Assembly (NCBI GenBank): GCA_030674155.1
Contig: CM060324.1
Span: 50,106,545-50,126,544, forward strand
Length of the DNA stretch: 20,000 nt
Reading direction: 5' to 3'
Origin: Stramonita haemastoma
Lineage: Eukaryota > Mollusca > Gastropoda > Neogastropoda > Muricidae
How positions within the stretch are numbered: the stretch's first letter is position 1; each line of letters starts with the position of its first letter. The notes beneath the pieces were generated by a model. It saw only the letters and a list, made by a program, of their open reading frames with translations. It had not been told where the DNA came from and made no database searches. This document shows positions 1-8,175 of the stretch, piece by piece. The translations under genes were made by a program, and so were the position numbers.

Positions 1-686
1 GAGGGCAGTCAAGTGAAGAGATTGGAGGAGGGCAGTCAAGTGAAGAGATTGGAGGAGGGCAGTCAAGTGAAGAGATTGGAGGAGGGCAGTCAAGTGAAGA
101 GATTGGAGGAGGGCAGTCAAGTGAAGAGATTGGAGGAGGGCAGTCAAGTGAAGAGATTGGAGGAGGGCAGTCAATGTGAAGAGATTGGAGGAGGGCAGTC
201 AAGTGAAGAGATTGGAGGAGGGCAGTCAAGTGAAGAGATAGGAGGAGGGCAGTCAAGTGAAGAGATTAGGAGGAGGGCAGTCAGTCAAGTGAAGAGATTG
301 GAGGAGGGCAGTCAACAATGAAGAGATTGGAGGAGGGCAGTCAAGTGAAGAGATTGGAGGAGGGCAGTCAAGTGAAGAGATTGGAGGAGGGCAGTCAATC
401 AAGTGAAGAGATTGGAGGAGGGCAGTTGGATAGGCAATCAAGTGAAGAGATTGGAGGAGGGCAGTCAATCAAGTGAAGAGATTGGAGGAGGGCAGTCAAT
501 CAAGTGAAGAGATGGAGGAGGGCATCAAGTGAAGAGATTGGAGGAGGGCAGTCAAGTGAAGAGATTGGAGGAGGGCAGTCAAGTGAAGAGATTGGAGGAG
601 GGCAGTCAAGTGAAGAGATTGGAGGAGGGCAGTCAAGTGAAGAGATTGGAGGAGGGCAGTCAAGTGAAGAGATGGAGGAGGGCAGT
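1..686. repeat. 27-bp minisatellite, about 25 copies
   Basis: A tandem array runs in from the left edge of the window with a period of 27 bases. The unit contains the blocks agtgaagagattggagga and gggcagtca. Most units are identical. A few carry small insertions such as an extra tcaa after gggcagtcaa, or lose bases (for example around 504-525 and 668-680). Because 27 is a multiple of three, long open frames exist on both strands (nine-residue repeats VKRLEEGSQ or SSEEIGGGQ), but indels switch the frame repeatedly and no flanking exon-like sequence is seen. I read it as a non-coding minisatellite. A repetitive-protein exon starting left of the window cannot be excluded. Confidence 0.9.
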
Positions 687-1640
687 GTAGAGAGGAGAAG
701 AATGTTTTATTTTATTCTTTTATGTGTATCAGTGTATATGTGAGTGTTACATCATCCCTTTCTCTTTCTCTCTTTTTCTTTCTTTTTCTGTATGTGTTTT
801 TTCTTTAAAGCTTCAGGAAGTGAATGAATTTGACTCACCGGGTGTGCCTGATTTTGATTGATTCTGCTGCTTCATTTCATCCCAGCAAGAGTACGCTAGA
901 TAAACTGAGCTTTCCATAACTATCAGATGTGTACTGATTCTTCGTTGGGAACTATGTTCTGATTATGCCGACTGAAGTGACTTGCCACAGTGATTATTTG
1001 AACTAACTCTGATACTGTTCGCCTGTACCTGCACTGTTTTATTTTATACTCATTGTAAAGTTCTGACCTTCAAGGAGAGACTAGCACTTTACTCAGCTGT
1101 GGGGACTATACAGTGGTCGTAAACTCGGTTTAATCCTGGTAAAATGCAGGAAAGCATACATGATTTTGCATGCTTATGGGCTGCAAATGCTTAATTTAGC
1201 ATTATGTGCAGTATACTTTCATTGCTTTTTGCTTTATCTTGCGTTTAATAGTGATTCTATTGTCAAATTCGTAATCAGTATGTCGAAAGCTTTCCAACGA
1301 TATGCCACAAGACCATATTACAAACTGTTTAAAAATATGGTAAAATCCAAATTTTATGACGTCATAAAATCTTTAAAAAAGTGACCTTCCGACACTTAGA
1401 TCGCCCTACTTTTGGAATATGTTAATAGCTAGCTACTTTTCTATCCAATCATCGCAAAAAGCATTACTATTACAATTAATTCTTTTCTCGGCACTTTTTT
1501 TTTGCAAATATTGACTAGACTAAAAGAGCGACGGCCAACAGTGGATTGATTGAATCTAGGTATTTGTAAGGTATCTAGGTATACTTATCAGGCGCTTAAC
1601 AGCAGTGCAACGCATTTTTGCTTATATGACAAACAAAAGT
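687..1640. other. Unassigned AT-rich stretch, no supported gene
   Basis: No similarity to a known family is recognisable. A 74-codon ATG-initiated frame at 1160-1384 (+) has no domain, no signal and no neighbouring exon evidence, and I treat it as chance. The only notable structure is the perfect palindrome at 1351-1370, listed separately. Confidence 0.5.
1351..1370. other. Perfect 20-bp palindrome with CRE core
   Basis: The bases attttatgacgtcataaaat read the same on both strands. The centre, TGACGTCA at 1357-1364, is the consensus binding site for CREB/ATF-type bZIP factors (established knowledge). The arms are AT-rich, so it could also be a chance hairpin in AT-rich DNA. No promoter or gene is visible beside it. 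Confidence 0.55.
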
Positions 1641-1837
1641 AGTTGCTGTCTGAATGTTCGACAAAGAAGATAAGAGTAAAGTGGTAAAAAGGTAAAAGTA
1701 AAGGTGTTCCCATAACCTGTGTGGTCGTAGGGGAGCGAGGCGTCAGAGACCTCAGCTTCTCTAGGGACCAGCATATTGAGGGCGGTGCCCATCGGTGCTT
1801 TTCGCTGAAAAAGAGGATAAGGAGAGGGGGGTAAAAG
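1641..1837. other. Possible old interspersed repeat, unidentified
   Basis: Between 1690 and 1800 the base composition changes to a balanced, non-repetitive block (gaggcgtcagagacctcag, then gggcggtgcccatcggtgc) that reads like the body of a dispersed element. I have a vague memory of similar sequence in invertebrate genomes but cannot name a family. No tRNA boxes or coding motif were found. Confidence 0.2.
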
Positions 1838-2226
1838 AGGAGGAGGAGAAAGAAGAAGAAGAAGGAGGAGAAGGAGGAGAAGAAGAAGCAGTAGGAGTAA
1901 TAGTAGTTGTAGTAGTGGTGGTGGTGGTGACAGCAGCAGCAGAGGTAGGAGTAGTAGTAGCAGAAGCAGCAGCAGCTGCAGCAGCAGTAATAGTAGTAGT
2001 AGTAGTAGTAGTAGTAATAGTAGCAGCAGCAGCAGCAGCAGCAGAAGCTGCAGTGGCAGTAGCAGTAGCAGTAGAAGCAACGGTAACAGTAGCAGCAATA
2101 GCAGTAACAGTAGTAGCAATAACAGCAGCAGTAGTAGAAACATCAGCAACAGTAGTAGCAGAAGTAGCAGCAGCAGAAAAGTAGCATCAGCAACAGTAGC
2201 AATAGTAGCAGCAGAAGCGGTGACAG

Positions 2227-2258
<32 letters not shown>

Positions 2259-2272
2259 GTATTAATAGAAGA
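1838..2272. repeat. Degenerate trinucleotide tract (AGC/AGT/AAG)n
   Basis: About 430 bases built from imperfect AGA/AAG, GTA/GTG and CAG triplets on the plus strand. The start is purine-rich (gaggaggagaaagaagaag), the middle alternates agt and agc, and the end is mostly agc/aac. The triplet periodicity creates long frames rich in Leu (minus) or Ala/Val (plus), which are artefacts of composition. Heavily interrupted, so an old microsatellite. Confidence 0.85.
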
Positions 2273-2679
2273 TGCCATTAATGACACAACACAAGTAAAC
2301 CCTCTACAGGCAGGAAGCACTTGGGGAGCTGTTCACTTCAAACACTTAGCGTGCACTTGTTGTCAGCTTAGAACAGCGTTGACACTTTGCTAAGGATACC
2401 GGCCATTTCTGTAGGTAGCGGGCCCACAGCTACACTGCATCTTATCAAATCTATAAAAAAAAACCTTCCTTTAAGGCAAAGTGGGAATCTTTATTGTCAT
2501 TATCAGTGGTAGATGCTGGGGGAGCCTGTCAGTACAAATAGCATCCGCGCCCCTTCTTAAAATTCGGTGGTAGAAGTCCCCTCTTTTCTATCCCTCTCTT
2601 TATTGCTGCCATGTTCCTATTTCTTCCTGTCACCTCCTTCTTGTCCTTTTTCTGCCTTCTTGGTCCATTCTCCTGCCTT
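2273..2679. other. Unassigned sequence
   Basis: No open frame with recognisable content and no clear repeat. Contains a pyrimidine-rich block at about 2580-2690 leading into the SINE tail. Nothing supports a gene here. Confidence 0.4.
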
Positions 2680-2843
2680 TTTTTTCCAGAAAGACTTCAA
2701 AGATAACAATTCTCTTCCATGCCGAAGTCGGCACTGATGTTCACTCCAGGGTAAAATATCCCCTTGAATGGGATTTGAACCCGGGTCAGCAGATCACGAG
2801 TGCAATGCACAACGCTCTAACCAACCAGGCTATCCCGTTCCCC
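2680..2843 (-). mobile_element. tRNA-derived SINE
   Basis: Read on the minus strand, the element begins near 2843 with a tRNA-like head. An A-box-like stretch, TAGCCTGGTTGGTTAGAGCG, lies at about 2813-2832, and a B-box-like stretch, GGGTTCAAATCCC, at 2770-2782. These are the two internal RNA polymerase III promoter elements at about normal spacing. A non-tRNA body follows, including a short hairpin (TGCCG AC TT CGGCA type arms, 2720-2733), and it ends in an A-rich run (complement of 2679-2688). Acceptor-stem pairing is lost, so it is a SINE and not a functional tRNA gene. I cannot name the family or its central domain. Confidence 0.75.
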
Positions 2844-3597
2844 AAATTGTCTATAAGTCGATTGTGTGTTTTCAGTATTGTGCCTTTAACTTTGTAAATG
2901 ACTGATAACATTCAAAACAGTTCCATCCATTTCTGATGAGGTTTTGTTGTTGTTGTTGTTGCTACTGCTGTTACTGGGGTTGCTATTGTTGTCGATTTTT
3001 ATTTTTTACAGTTATCCTTTTCTAGAAAGCAAGAATTCCTTGATTCCAATTTCATTCGAGGCCCTACTTTCGCCTGGACTATGAATGGTGGTCTGGGTTC
3101 TAGTCTTTTGACTGAGACTAATAAACTGTTGCAACGGCAACAAGAGACCTGTCCCTGGCAAAAAAACAGTCATACCGAAACCCCATAACAAACACACACA
3201 CACACACACACATGCAACATTCCAAACTACAATATGACAATAAATGCTGCAATGCTTAAGGTGCAAAAGAGGTCCTTAGTGGTTGGCTCAGCGGTACACA
3301 CTACGTGTCATCAATGACCTAACGATGACCTAGCCCTTGAAACTAGGACTCTGACCGTCTTTGAACAAGTTCTTGGGATAGGTGTGGTGGTCTGGAGCGT
3401 GCACTTGACCTCAATTTGGATAGGTCACTGACCCGCGGAGAGTGTTTTTTAAGCTACTCTGATAGGCCTATACTTAACAGAATGGGTTGTGACAAGCTTA
3501 GAATGCATTTGGATATCATTTCAATGAATTTAGAAATAGTTTCTAAAGTAGGTGAAGATGGGCTTACCTGCGCAAACACATATCCACAGACCCATGT

Positions 3598-3598
<1 letters not shown>
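2844..3598. other. Unassigned sequence with small simple repeats
   Basis: Holds a short (TTG)n run at about 2942-2961 and (CA)11 at 3191-3212. Around 3277-3360 a block (ggttggctcagcggtac, then cccttgaaactagg) weakly recalls tRNA A and B boxes, but the match is too poor to call a SINE. No gene is supported. Confidence 0.4.
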
Positions 3599-3641
<43 letters not shown>

Positions 3642-3680
3642 GCACGCACAGGCGTGCACGCGCACGCATACACACACATA
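3599..3680. repeat. (CA)18 microsatellite grading into CACG repeats
   Basis: Uninterrupted CA dinucleotides at 3601-3637 continue into cacgcacgcacgcac and mixed CG/CA up to about 3680. Open frames here encode only Thr-His or Val-Cys alternations and are composition artefacts. Confidence 0.95.
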
Positions 3681-3713
3681 CTAAAGGAATAGAATAAAAT
3701 AAATGGATACAAT

Positions 3714-3715
<2 letters not shown>

Positions 3716-3792
<77 letters not shown>
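3716..3792. repeat. (CA)38 microsatellite
   Basis: An essentially perfect run of about 38 CA units. At this length it is expected to be highly polymorphic. Flanked by unassigned AT-rich sequence. Confidence 0.97.
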
Positions 3793-3796
<4 letters not shown>

Positions 3797-3911
3797 TGCG
3801 ACATTTTGTGTCGCATATCAACATATCCTTTCAATATAAACGTCACAACCATAGTCACGTTGTAAATAAGGAAAGTCTATATACATGTATATATGTTATT
3901 GTATAAGTCAG

Positions 3912-3990
3912 GGTACATTTATCTACGTGAAATTCGGGCTGCTCTCCCCGAGTAGAGTGTGTCGGCACAAGAGTAGCGCCACCAATTAAT
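3912..3990 (-). repeat. Short interspersed-repeat fragment (gastropod-like)
   Basis: On the minus strand the block reads GGTGGCGCTACTC, then CTCGGGGAGAGCAGCCCG, then AATTTCACGTAGATAAATG. From memory this combination resembles a dispersed element common in gastropod genomes. I see no tRNA boxes in this fragment. It is the main hint, together with the repeats after 13.7 kb, that the source is a mollusc. Identification is by recall only. Confidence 0.4.
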
Positions 3991-4000
3991 TTGTTTTTCT

Positions 4001-4384
<384 letters not shown>

Positions 4385-4386
<2 letters not shown>

Positions 4387-4408
4387 ACTCGAACTCGAAC
4401 TCGAACTC
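4385..4408 (-). repeat. Hexameric 3' tail (GAGTTC)4 of the LINE
   Basis: Four perfect copies of gaactc on the plus strand (GAGTTC in the element's sense) terminate the LINE instead of a poly(A) tail. Short tandem-repeat 3' tails are known for CR1/L2-like and I-like LINEs. The tail touches the GA microsatellite directly. Confidence 0.88.
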
Positions 4409-4414
4409 GAAAAC

Positions 4415-4420
4415 TTTATT
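4415..4420 (-). terminator. Polyadenylation signal AATAAA of the LINE
   Basis: On the minus strand the 3' UTR ends GTGAATAAAGTTTTC just before the hexamer tail, placing a canonical AATAAA 6-7 bases ahead of the terminal repeats. It may serve as a polyadenylation signal or simply be part of the conserved 3' end recognised by the RT. Confidence 0.6.
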
Positions 4421-4741
4421 CACAAAAAGGCCATTGGCCCATACATGAAGGGGGGTTGCCGAGCTGCTTAGTATTTTGGTGAGAGGAAAAAAACCCAAAA
4501 AACCCACAAACAACAACAACCTAATAACAACAACACAAATTACTGTATGAACAGTCAGATACACAAATATAACCTACGACAACAATATATCTCTTATTCT
4601 GAAAGCTTTACACAAATATAAAGTGAGGCTACGCACAACCTCAGGCTGACTTGACGCCATGAGTAAACAAAGTCGAAAAGAATTAGGCTGCCTACTATAT
4701 TTTACAGGGATGTAATTCTGCCTAACATCCTCTAATACTGG

Positions 4742-4795
4742 ACAGCATAACACAAAATGTACTTCATCCTCAGGTGCTTGCTTACATAATGGACA
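4742..4795 (-). other. C-terminal CCHC zinc knuckle of ORF2
   Basis: The residues CPLCKQAPEDEVHFVLCCP give paired cysteines two residues apart, then His and Cys. This is the nucleic-acid-binding knuckle often found after the RT in APE-type LINEs. All four candidate ligands are present, so this part of the protein is unharmed. Confidence 0.8.
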
Positions 4796-5718
4796 TAGTA
4801 ACCTGGGGTCATCAACATCATGTTCTCTATATCTGAACTTATGAACATTTAAATCTGAAACACCAAGTCTAAACTTTGACATAATTCTTTTCAGATGAAT
4901 GTCCACATCAAGCTTTAGATAAGGTTTGACATCATGTGTACTTGTAAATTGTCTGTACAATAGATATCTTTCACTGGTTTGTATGTGATCACTCCATTGC
5001 TGCCAACGGCAGTCTATCAATCTTTGCCTGAACATGTTTATAAATTCTCTACAATTTCCAACACCTTGATTGAACCAAACAAATCCAAAACCGAGTTCAC
5101 ATAAACAGGTACGTATTTGTGTAGCCCAGTTATTTTTTCCTTTGGCATCTAGATCATAAAGCATCTTATAAGATCTAAAAGGTAGTCTGTTCTCATCCAT
5201 ATGCAAAATCTTAATCCAGTATCTTACACTTCTTACAGCCGCATTAACAGATAGAGGGTATCTGTTAGTTTCACTATACACAAGATCATTTGGTGTACGT
5301 CTATCTAAGCCTAAAAACTGCTTTAAAGCAAAGAGGTGCACTGATTCACAATGTGTTACAGCTGCATCCAAGCCCCAAATTTCTGCACCATATAATACAA
5401 TGGGTTGTATTTGCGCATCAAATATCTTAATGAGCAAGTCAAAAGAGTTATTATTCAACATTCGTAACTTTCTCAGAACCAATAACAAACTTCGTTTACC
5501 TCGACTTGCCAGATCTTTACATGCAGCTGTGAAACTAAGCTTTGTAGAAAAGCAAATACCTAAGTATTTATAGACATTAATCACAGGCATGACTTTTCCA
5601 TTGTACAACCATTTTTCATGAGCAGCTAAATAACCACCCTTTCTGAATACAACAATATTACTCTTATTCAGATTAACCTTAAGATCAAGTGCTGATGCAG
5701 CACTGCTCAAGCTATTCA

Positions 5719-5720
5719 AC
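5719..5720 (-). other. In-frame deletion junction removing RT motif C
   Basis: RT sequence before the junction ends in the start of motif B (TTGVKQ), where Gly-Cys normally follows. The next residues (LNSLSSAASALDLKVNLNKS) belong to the segment that normally lies after the F/YADD catalytic loop. Roughly 45-50 residues expected between them in this family are absent, and the frame is kept. Loss of both catalytic aspartates means no RT activity from this copy. The expected length is judged from general RT knowledge, not an alignment. Confidence 0.85.
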
Positions 5721-6118
5721 TGTTTAACGCCAGTGGTACAGTAAATTATGTCAGTCAGTTTTTTACCACATCTTATTCTACTTCTGACATTCTGGTACAT
5801 GGCTCTCAAGCATCGTAATAATTTACCCTTCACACCATTTTTCAGGAGAATAGGCCACAACAAATTTCTATTAACAGAATCAAATGCCTTTTCAAAGTCA
5901 ATAAATGCCACATACAGCTTACGGTTATAAGCAAACTGTTTCTGTACAAATGCAAGCAGAGTAAACATATGGTCTATAGTGGAGTATCCTCTCTTAAAGC
6001 CAGCTTGATGTTCACCTGTAATATTATCTTTCTTAACCCATTCTTGTAATCTATTATTAATGATGGTACTGTACAATTTACTACTTATGTCACTAAGAGA
6101 AATTCCCCTGTAGTTATT

Positions 6119-6123
6119 AGGTT
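6119..6123 (-). other. One-base deletion frameshift in ORF2
   Basis: On the minus strand the upstream frame reads GDVDNLITT and runs to TAA at 6085. The neighbouring frame picks up the expected RT continuation (PNNYRGIS) from 6121. The two frames meet inside a short C run, so loss of a single C is the simplest explanation. A sequencing error is also possible. Confidence 0.85.
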
Positions 6124-8014
6124 ATCAACATCACCCTTTTTGTGTAGAGTTAAGATTATAGATTCAATCCAGTTATCAGGGAAAAGGCCATCATCAAAGA
6201 TTTTGTTGAATAATTTTAGGAGAAAAAGCACAACATTTTCACCTCCATTTTTCAGCAATTCTCCAATGATTTGATCAGGACCAGCTGCTTTATCATTCTT
6301 TAGTTTTCTAAGTGCCAAATAAATTTCCTCTTTAGATATTGGGCGATCAAAATCCTCCTCACTTTCATCATTGTCAACATTAGTATTCATGGAGTTGTCT
6401 GACGAGCCTTTCTCCAACAAAGATTTGAAATGTTGAAACCAACTGTCAACTGATATATTATTCTTAGGTTGACTATTTCTAAATGATGCCTTCTTAACAC
6501 TTTTCCAGAACTGGACTTGAGAAGAGATTGAAGACACCATATCTGCAAGTAATGTCATATTATACTGTTTTCTTTTCCTTTCTAGCATGGATTTATATTC
6601 CCTTCTTAAGACACAATACAAGTTTTTGTCTTCGTTCTTTAGCGTTTTTCGATAAGTCTTCAAAAGTTTTCTCACCCTATATTTCATATTTTTACATTCA
6701 TTATCAAACCATGTAGCAACTGTTAAACCTTTATTGACATGTACCTGTTTTTTCATACATTCAGCACTGGACTTAATGCAACCATTGAACAAATCTAGAG
6801 CTTCATTAATGTTCTCATCAATCATCTGTAAGGCACTTGAAAAATTTACACACGTGTCCTCCTCACAAAGATTATCTTTATATGCTGAGAGTTTGTTTTC
6901 ATCCCACACAATCTTTTCCACAACAGATGGCTCTTCAGCTATTGCATATGTTTTATACAATGAATTAATATGTAGTTCAACAGGAAGGTGATCTGAATCA
7001 GAACGTTCCGCAACATACAAACGACATGAGTCAAAAATCTGAGAGAACAAATCATCTGACACTAGAAAATAATCATTAACACTGCATCCTCCATCGGAAA
7101 TGTACGTGTAGCGTCCTTGCTTATCACCAGTGCACATGCCATTCAGAATTTGTAAACTAAGTGTAGTACACATATTCAATAATAATTTACCATAACTATT
7201 GAGAATAGAATCTTCAGAATACCGATTACCACTGAGAGACATGCTTTTACTTTGGAGATCTGCAATCTCGTCATTTGCTACATGATGACAAGACAAGTTT
7301 GATGTCCTGCTGTTTAAATCTCCACACAATATTATATCAACTTCATCCAAAGTCACCATGCAATTGACTAAATATTCTTCCATCATAGCAATCCCACTAT
7401 CATTGTCAAACATGTTATAAAAAGGAGAACCTTCAGGTGGGATATACACACATACAAGCAAAACATTTCTTGAGGTACACAATAATGATTTGTCACAGAG
7501 AAAAGTACAAATGTTAGGGTATGGAACTTCTAAACATTTCACAAGAGCAGCTAACTCATGCTTAATCAAGCAAACAACTCCCCCGGATCGCCTCCCTTGA
7601 TGACTAACTTTAACTGCCGACTTACAGAAGGCCTTATAGCCACTAAACACATCTGGCTGTATGTCTTCTAAAAACGTTTCTGTCAAACAGATAAAATCAA
7701 AACTGCATACATAAGATACAAAATCCCTATCAGAGAGTTTTGAAAGCAATCCATTTACATTCCAAGATAAAAAAGAAAAAGGTTTATTTGTTTTATTTAT
7801 ATTGTCACAATCCAATGGATCTACAACATACAGACTGACATTATCACTATCATCATTAATAAGACTAGACACCAGGTTAATGCTTTCAGCAGTATTCCGA
7901 TCATTACTCTTATTTAGAGTTGGCTCTTTATTTAAAAACTGTGTAGGCCTACTACCCGAAAACTCGCCAGCTGACGTAAGTAAAGGGTTAGACCGGTCTT
8001 TGTCTCCTAACTCC

Positions 8015-8036
8015 ACGCTACGCCTAGGCGTAGCGT
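8015..8036. other. Perfect 22-bp palindrome in the ORF1-ORF2 linker
   Basis: The arms acgctacgc and gcgtagcgt surround a central ctag, making a 22-base perfect palindrome. In the element RNA this can form a 9-bp GC-rich stem with a four-base loop, about 140 nt after the UAG and before the endonuclease domain. It encodes DATPRRSV in the ORF2 frame. A role in ORF2 translation is possible but unproven. Confidence 0.75.
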
Positions 8037-8052
8037 CTTTGTCACACGCCAC

Positions 8053-8175
8053 AGCGCGAAGCCGTATTACGTCAGTGTCGGTCTGAAGCGTCTCAACCGG
8101 TGTACCTATACTTACTGTCCTACCCTGTGAATTGTGTCTATGGAGGAATGTATGTATGGGCCGGCCAAAGAGCTA
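8053..8175 (-). other. In-frame UAG and open linker between ORF1 and ORF2
   Basis: The ORF1 stop (TAG, 8175-8173) is followed in the same frame by an uninterrupted open stretch that runs into ORF2, with no ATG. Context is GAA UAG CUC UUU followed by the self-complementary GGCCGGCC (8159-8166). Either ORF2 is made by stop-codon readthrough (or re-initiation at a non-AUG codon), or the UAG is a mutation of this copy and the ancestral element had one long ORF. No overlap or frameshift signal is seen. Confidence 0.85.

Larger units (their letters stand above)
4574..8172 (-). pseudogene. LINE ORF2: APE endonuclease-reverse transcriptase, broken
   Basis: Encodes the enzyme that nicks target DNA and primes reverse transcription of the element RNA there. 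Numbering from the codon at 8052, the APE-like endonuclease spans residues ~92-362 with all expected motifs: WNVNGL, TETF, VYIPP, GDLNSR, NDYFLVS and SDSDHLPV. The RT begins near residue 572 (6339) with KAAGPDQI and reaches HKKGDV. One missing base at about 6120 shifts the frame. Coding resumes with PNNYRGISL, the QAGF motif and palm motif A (AFIDFEKAFDSV). After GVKQ (5720) the sequence jumps to LNSLSS, so the rest of motif B and the catalytic F/YADD are missing. The thumb (YKYLGI) and C-terminal CPLC-x8-H-x3-C knuckle (4795-4742) follow, ending at TAG 4574. No ATG occurs between the ORF1 stop and the endonuclease. The first Met lies inside the endonuclease (near 7411). Confidence 0.93.

Noticed and set aside
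1160..1384. 74-residue ATG ORF with a hydrophobic start
   Set aside because: Too short, no family resemblance, AT-rich context and no transcript evidence.
1622..2320. 232-codon Leu-rich open frame on the minus strand
   Set aside because: It is produced by the CAG/AGT trinucleotide tract, has no domain and mirrors composition; the plus strand is equally open as Ala/Val.
2766..2842. Functional tRNA gene
   Set aside because: A and B boxes are present, but acceptor-stem pairing is lost and the sequence continues into a SINE body with an A-rich end.
3277..3360. Plus-strand tRNA-like SINE
   Set aside because: Both box matches are weak (ggctcagcggtac and cccttgaaactagg); not better than chance by eye.
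3454..3858. Long Val-Cys / Thr-His frames over CA repeats (also near 9.8, 10.5 and 19.5 kb)
   Set aside because: Dinucleotide repeats stay open in several frames by composition; no flanking coding signal.
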